Below, in pieces: positions 6,597 through 9,502 of a stretch of DNA of 9,502 bases (position 1 is its first letter; each line of letters starts with the position of its first letter). The position numbers were made by a program, and so were the translations under genes. The notes under the pieces were generated by a model. The model worked only from the letters and a program-made list of their open reading frames with translations. It was not told the DNA's origin and did not search any database. Source of the stretch: JBMNSK01 sp050945155 (GTDB taxonomy: Bacteria > Actinomycetota > Coriobacteriia > Coriobacteriales > Eggerthellaceae); NCBI GenBank assembly GCA_050945155.1, contig JBMNSK010000046.1, forward strand, positions 1 to 9,502, written 5' to 3'.

Positions 6597-8030
6597 CTAA
6601 CCTGCGGCCTGGGCCTTCTTCTCTTCCCTACGTTCAAACTTATGAATATCGGTTTCGGCCATGCCGACATACTTCTTCTGACGATACGGGTAACGCTCGT
6701 CATCTGGGTTGTTCCAAAGCTTGTCAGCAACTGGTTGCCAAGCTTCAGCACGAGGAGCACACTTGGCGCATAAATCGTGTACGTCTTCTTTCTCCACCAG
6801 CTCCGTTGAATGAGCACCAGAAGCCTTAACCATGTCTTCCAAAACGAATGCATTGTCAAGCATCGGGCATGGACGCAGCAGGTTCTTATTGAACGGCTGA
6901 TTGTTGTAATACTCCATGAACAATGGCTGGCGCAGGGCGTCAAGCAGCGAAACATCGTGAATGTTTGCATTTGAATAATGAGCGAAAACGCAAGGCTCAA
7001 CATCGCCGGCAGCATTGATGTGCAAATACCTACGACCACCAGCAATGCAACCACCAACGTACTCGCCATCATTCCAGAAGTCCATCGTCAGGATTTCCTT
7101 GGTTTTACGCATATCACGGATGAGGTGATAGAGCTCTTCGCGCTGTTCTGGATATACCATCAAGTCAGTCGGTGAGCCAACGCCAACTGGCATGTAAGAG
7201 AATACCCAGCAGAACAAAACTCCCTTATCAATCATCCAGTCAAAGAATTCTTCAGTACAAAGCGACTTGTGATTCTCGCTTGTGTGGCAGCAAGAAACGC
7301 CAAAAGGCAGACCATATTCACGCAGAAGCGACATAGCATGGTCAATCTGATCAAAGACGCCTTCGCCACGACGTGCATCGGTAGCCTCTTTAAATCCTTC
7401 TACGCTGATAGCTGGTACGAAGTTCTTGACACGTACCATTTCCTTGCAGAAGTCCTCATCAATAAGCGTTGCATTGGTGAAGGACAAAAATGCGCAGTCC
7501 GGATGCTCTTCGCAGATGCGGATAACGTCCTTCTTACGCATAAGAGGCTCGCCACCGGTGTAGATATACATATGAGTGCCAAGTTCCTTACCCTGCCTGA
7601 TGATGCTATCAATATCATCATAGGTAAGATTCATATGATGACCGTACTCGGCAGCCCAGCAGCCCGTGCAGCTAAGGTTGCATGCAGTAGTTGGGTCAAG
7701 CAAGATAGCCCAAGGAATGTTGCACTGGTACTTGTCGCGGTTCTCTTCCTGCGTGCTCCAAGCGAGCAGGTTCGCATCAACAACGAAGGTCTTAATAAGT
7801 TGAGAAGCTACCTCAGGATTAAGCTTGAAGAGCTCCATAATGAGGCGATACCAGTTGTTTTTTTCCTCGATAGCCACACGAAATGCGTTGCGCTGACTGG
7901 AGTAGAGAGACTTCGGAATCAACGGTTCGAGGCGATCCATGATGGTATCGATGCCTTTTTCAGGATCTTTCACCAAATAATCTACGAGCTTGTACAGAGC
8001 CGCCTGCTTAACTTTCGTGCTTGCCTTCAT
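6597..8030 (-). CDS. Radical SAM protein with SPASM-like C-terminal cluster-binding domain
   Basis: It belongs to the radical SAM superfamily, which cleaves S-adenosylmethionine at a [4Fe-4S] cluster to make a 5'-deoxyadenosyl radical. The ATG at 8030-8028 follows GGAGAG by four bases. The 477 residues comprise a mostly helical N-terminal region (about 1-100) and a radical SAM core, with CxxxCxxC at C117, C121 and C124 and GGEP at 159-162. A SPASM-like auxiliary cluster region follows: C328, thirteen residues, G342, then C347, with further cysteines at 388, 421 and 424, and a charged C-terminal tail rich in Lys, Glu and Tyr. Similar stand-alone proteins, notably with the LDPT.ACNL.C.GCWAAEYG stretch, are to my recollection common in anaerobic Firmicutes and gut actinobacteria and have no assigned substrate. 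SPASM relatives modify peptides or act as anaerobic sulfatase maturases, but neither partner is visible here. It is transcribed alone: the divergent gene lies 399 bases upstream and a terminator follows. The family call is firm, the function unknown. Confidence 0.93.
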   Translation of the reverse strand: MKASTKVKQAALYKLVDYLVKDPEKGIDTIMDRLEPLIPKSLYSSQRNAFRVAIEEKNNWYRLIMELFKLNPEVASQLIKTFVVDANLLAWSTQEENRDKYQCNIPWAILLDPTTACNLSCTGCWAAEYGHHMNLTYDDIDSIIRQGKELGTHMYIYTGGEPLMRKKDVIRICEEHPDCAFLSFTNATLIDEDFCKEMVRVKNFVPAISVEGFKEATDARRGEGVFDQIDHAMSLLREYGLPFGVSCCHTSENHKSLCTEEFFDWMIDKGVLFCWVFSYMPVGVGSPTDLMVYPEQREELYHLIRDMRKTKEILTMDFWNDGEYVGGCIAGGRRYLHINAAGDVEPCVFAHYSNANIHDVSLLDALRQPLFMEYYNNQPFNKNLLRPCPMLDNAFVLEDMVKASGAHSTELVEKEDVHDLCAKCAPRAEAWQPVADKLWNNPDDERYPYRQKKYVGMAETDIHKFERREEKKAQAAG

Positions 8031-8127
8031 ATGTCTCTCCGTCCTTTTCTACCTCGTTAAACTATGTTTTGACGAACGACACCCAAACTTACTAACGTGC
8101 CTCGCCTCGAATGTGCTGCGCTTGGCT

Positions 8128-8158
8128 TTTGAATCTCTGACACTCCCCCAGAATCAAA
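8128..8158 (-). repeat. Imperfect inverted repeat upstream of the radical SAM gene
   Basis: TTTGAATCT (8128-8136) and AGAATCAAA (8150-8158) are complementary at eight of nine positions around a 13-base spacer that is C-rich on the plus strand and G-rich on the minus strand. As RNA on the minus strand it would sit about 100 bases ahead of the radical SAM start codon. No U-tract follows on either strand. It may be an operator or a leader hairpin. Confidence 0.4.
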
Positions 8159-8384
8159 TTTCATTGGTGTGGAACAAGTGTCCTGTCAAATTTCAGGTGT
8201 TTCCCACCATCGCTAGTATTTTATCGGGCAGTATTTCATTCGCCGATATTGTAATCTCTCTGTTACCCGCGCAACCAGTGTGCTTTTCCACATAGATTGA
8301 CGTGTTTGGTATTCACGATTCGAGAGAATCCGGGATTTCTTTCATAAACTACCCCCGCGCCGCGGCAATTATTACACAACCGCG

Positions 8385-8401
8385 TTTACTATGGTAGTAA
8401 A
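8385..8401. promoter_or_regulatory. 17-base palindrome before the ATP-grasp-like gene, probable operator
   Basis: TTTACTA and TAGTAAA form a perfect 7+7 dyad around TGG, 28 bases before the ATG at 8430. TACTAT inside it (8387-8392) matches four of six -10 bases, so a repressor bound here would cover the promoter. No U-tract follows, which argues against a terminator. Its regulator is not encoded in the window. Confidence 0.45.
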
Positions 8402-8417
8402 GAGAAAAGTCTCAAAT

Positions 8418-8429
8418 CAAGGAGCGTAG
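8418..8429 (+). promoter_or_regulatory. Ribosome-binding site of the ATP-grasp-like gene
   Basis: CAAGGAG is followed after five bases by the ATG at 8430-8432. It is the best Shine-Dalgarno match in the window and fixes the start of the truncated gene. Confidence 0.75.
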
Positions 8430-9502
8430 ATGGCTCAGGCTGAACAACCAAAGACAAATAATTCCCGGTATACCCAAGAGTATTTTGATATTGCTCGTTC
8501 ACTCGGACCGGACTGCGCCGGTCGGCGCTCAGCTTATGCGTATATGCAAAACTCAAGTGCAATTGTGCACCACCAGGTTGTAGCAACTTCCTTTATTCCA
8601 CGCCTCTTCGACAAAGCAACGTATGAGGTGATGAAAGATACGGCCGAGACCGCTCACCGTATTGCTAGCCAGGTAATGGCTCACTATCTTGATGATGCCT
8701 CCTATCGAAAGATTTTTCATTATGACCCGCGCATGGCCGATTTGATTCTGGCTCCGCGCGGCTATGATGCAATTCTTCCTTTCGCTCGCTTCGATACCTT
8801 TCTCAACGAGGACACCCTTGATATCGCGTTCTGCGAGTTCAACGCAGACGGTTCAAGTGGCATGAACGAAAACCGCGAAATCACCAACTCAATAAAAGGC
8901 ACAGCAACTTTTAAGGAATTTGCACGGCGTCACCAGGTGCAAGGATGCGAGCTTTTTGAATCTTGGGTCGAAGACTTCCTCGCAATTTATAAGACCTATG
9001 AACAGGCGAAGGAAAACCCTCGTGTAGCAATTGTTGACTATTTGGAAAATGGTGTAGTTGACGAGTTTCGTATCTTTACAAAAATTTTTGCTGACCATGG
9101 CATCGAATGTATCGTTGAAGACGTACGAGCTCTTCGCTTTGACGGCACGGTGTTAAAAGACCGCAACGGAAAAACAATTGATGCCATTTGGCGACGGTGT
9201 GTGTCCAATGACCTCATGCAGTTTTGGGATGCATCTCAAGATCTCATTCGGGCGGTTAAACGTGGCAAGGTTGCTCTTATCGGCAGCTTTGCTGGCCATA
9301 TAGTTCACGACAAGCAACTCTTCGAAGCGCTCTTTCATGAAGCAACGCTCGATTTTCTTTCTGCTGAGGAACGCGAATTCGTCAAGAAAACAGTTCCCCG
9401 CACCACTCATCTTGACTCGCGTTTCATTGATCTGGATGAAATCCTGGAGAATAAAAACTCATGGATTATTAAGCCCACCGACCACTATGGAGCCGAAGAT
9501 GT
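8430..9502 (+). CDS. Circularly permuted ATP-grasp / glutathionylspermidine-synthase-like ligase (3' end outside window)
   Basis: The frame is open from the ATG at 8430 to the right edge, giving 357 complete codons; the C-terminus lies beyond the window. The start is fixed by AAGGAG five bases upstream. There is no signal peptide or membrane segment. Residues about 130-150 hold CEFNADGSSGMNENREI, like the acidic 'E-N-D-G' stretch of permuted ATP-grasp enzymes. Residues 200-260 form a Rossmann-like segment ending in AIWRR, comparable with the Y/W-R-R motif of glutathionylspermidine-synthase-like proteins. Residues 345-357 (WIIKPTDHYGAED) resemble the lysine-bearing ATP-binding strand and glycine loop, which the window cuts. 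Such enzymes form amide bonds using ATP with an acyl-phosphate intermediate, but the substrates here are unknown. The family assignment is inference from motifs. The gene is divergent from the radical SAM gene, and whether they cooperate is not shown. It is the only substantial plus-strand gene in the window. Confidence 0.82.
   Translation, partial: MAQAEQPKTNNSRYTQEYFDIARSLGPDCAGRRSAYAYMQNSSAIVHHQVVATSFIPRLFDKATYEVMKDTAETAHRIASQVMAHYLDDASYRKIFHYDPRMADLILAPRGYDAILPFARFDTFLNEDTLDIAFCEFNADGSSGMNENREITNSIKGTATFKEFARRHQVQGCELFESWVEDFLAIYKTYEQAKENPRVAIVDYLENGVVDEFRIFTKIFADHGIECIVEDVRALRFDGTVLKDRNGKTIDAIWRRCVSNDLMQFWDASQDLIRAVKRGKVALIGSFAGHIVHDKQLFEALFHEATLDFLSAEEREFVKKTVPRTTHLDSRFIDLDEILENKNSWIIKPTDHYGAED

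Larger units (their letters stand above)
8031..8429. other. 399-base divergent intergenic region with several inverted repeats
   Basis: It separates the minus-strand radical SAM gene from the plus-strand ATP-grasp-like gene. It contains an imperfect dyad at 8128-8158, a consensus TTGACA on the minus strand at 8189-8184 without a good -10 box, and a TACAAT on the minus strand at 8253-8248. There is also a TATCGG/CCGATA dyad at 8222-8248, a CGCGG/CCGCG dyad at 8361-8384 and the 8385-8401 palindrome. I could not fit it to a riboswitch class I know. No gene with a good ribosome-binding site is present; only a 35-codon frame without one (8164-8057, minus strand) is seen. Confidence 0.6.

Noticed and set aside
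8171..8183. GGAAC...GTCC as a LexA-type SOS box
   Set aside because: The half-sites are only three paired bases and do not match the actinobacterial CGAAC-N4-GTTCG consensus.
7990..8295. A 101-codon plus-strand frame with a hydrophobic N-terminus, partly antisense to the radical SAM start
   Set aside because: It begins with TTG without a ribosome-binding site and overlaps the 5' end of a convincing gene on the other strand. Its composition is what antisense reading of that sequence would give.
8031..8300. Possible cobalamin or other riboswitch upstream of the radical SAM gene
   Set aside because: Some GGTG and CACTG fragments occur, but the conserved B12-box and core order cannot be laid out, and no terminator/antiterminator pair is visible.

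Overview
The window looks like a core-genome stretch of a moderate-GC actinobacterium, most likely a member of the Coriobacteriia (Atopobium/Olsenella-like). This is inferred from three things: a primary sigma factor with a long Lys/Ala/Ser-rich N-terminus of the actinobacterial type, a base composition near the middle (roughly 45-50% G+C by eye), and an anaerobe-type orphan radical SAM/SPASM enzyme. No database search was possible, so the taxonomic placement is tentative. I see no phage, insertion-sequence, CRISPR or plasmid signature.

Layout. Everything from 151 to 8030 is on the minus strand, so it is transcribed right to left. In that order come a radical SAM/SPASM protein (8030-6597), a strong hairpin terminator (6552-6523), metK for S-adenosylmethionine synthetase (6478-5213), priA for the replication-restart helicase (5069-2691) and rpoD for the primary sigma factor (2558-960). 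These are followed by a CAU-anticodon tRNA (887-813) with its own well-formed promoter, and an uncharacterised 208-residue protein (777-151). Positions 1-150 are AT-rich and carry a promoter-like pair pointing left, out of the window. From 8430 to the right edge a plus-strand gene starts and is cut off by the window end. It resembles the circularly permuted ATP-grasp / glutathionylspermidine-synthase-like ligases. It diverges from the radical SAM gene across a 399-base intergenic region with several inverted repeats.

How the genes relate. metK makes SAM and its upstream neighbour is a SAM-dependent enzyme, but a terminator lies between them, so they are probably separate transcription units. 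priA, rpoD and the tRNA are housekeeping information-processing genes. Each of the three has a TACAAT -10 element just upstream of its start, which suggests short individual transcripts rather than one long operon. The points most worth a second look are the perfect 11-bp dyad that overlaps both the end of rpoD and the tRNA promoter, the possible leaderless start of priA, the lineage-type insertions in PriA and MetK, the orphan radical SAM/SPASM enzyme with its structured upstream region, and the truncated ATP-grasp-like ligase. I do not see a clearly novel multi-gene system here.
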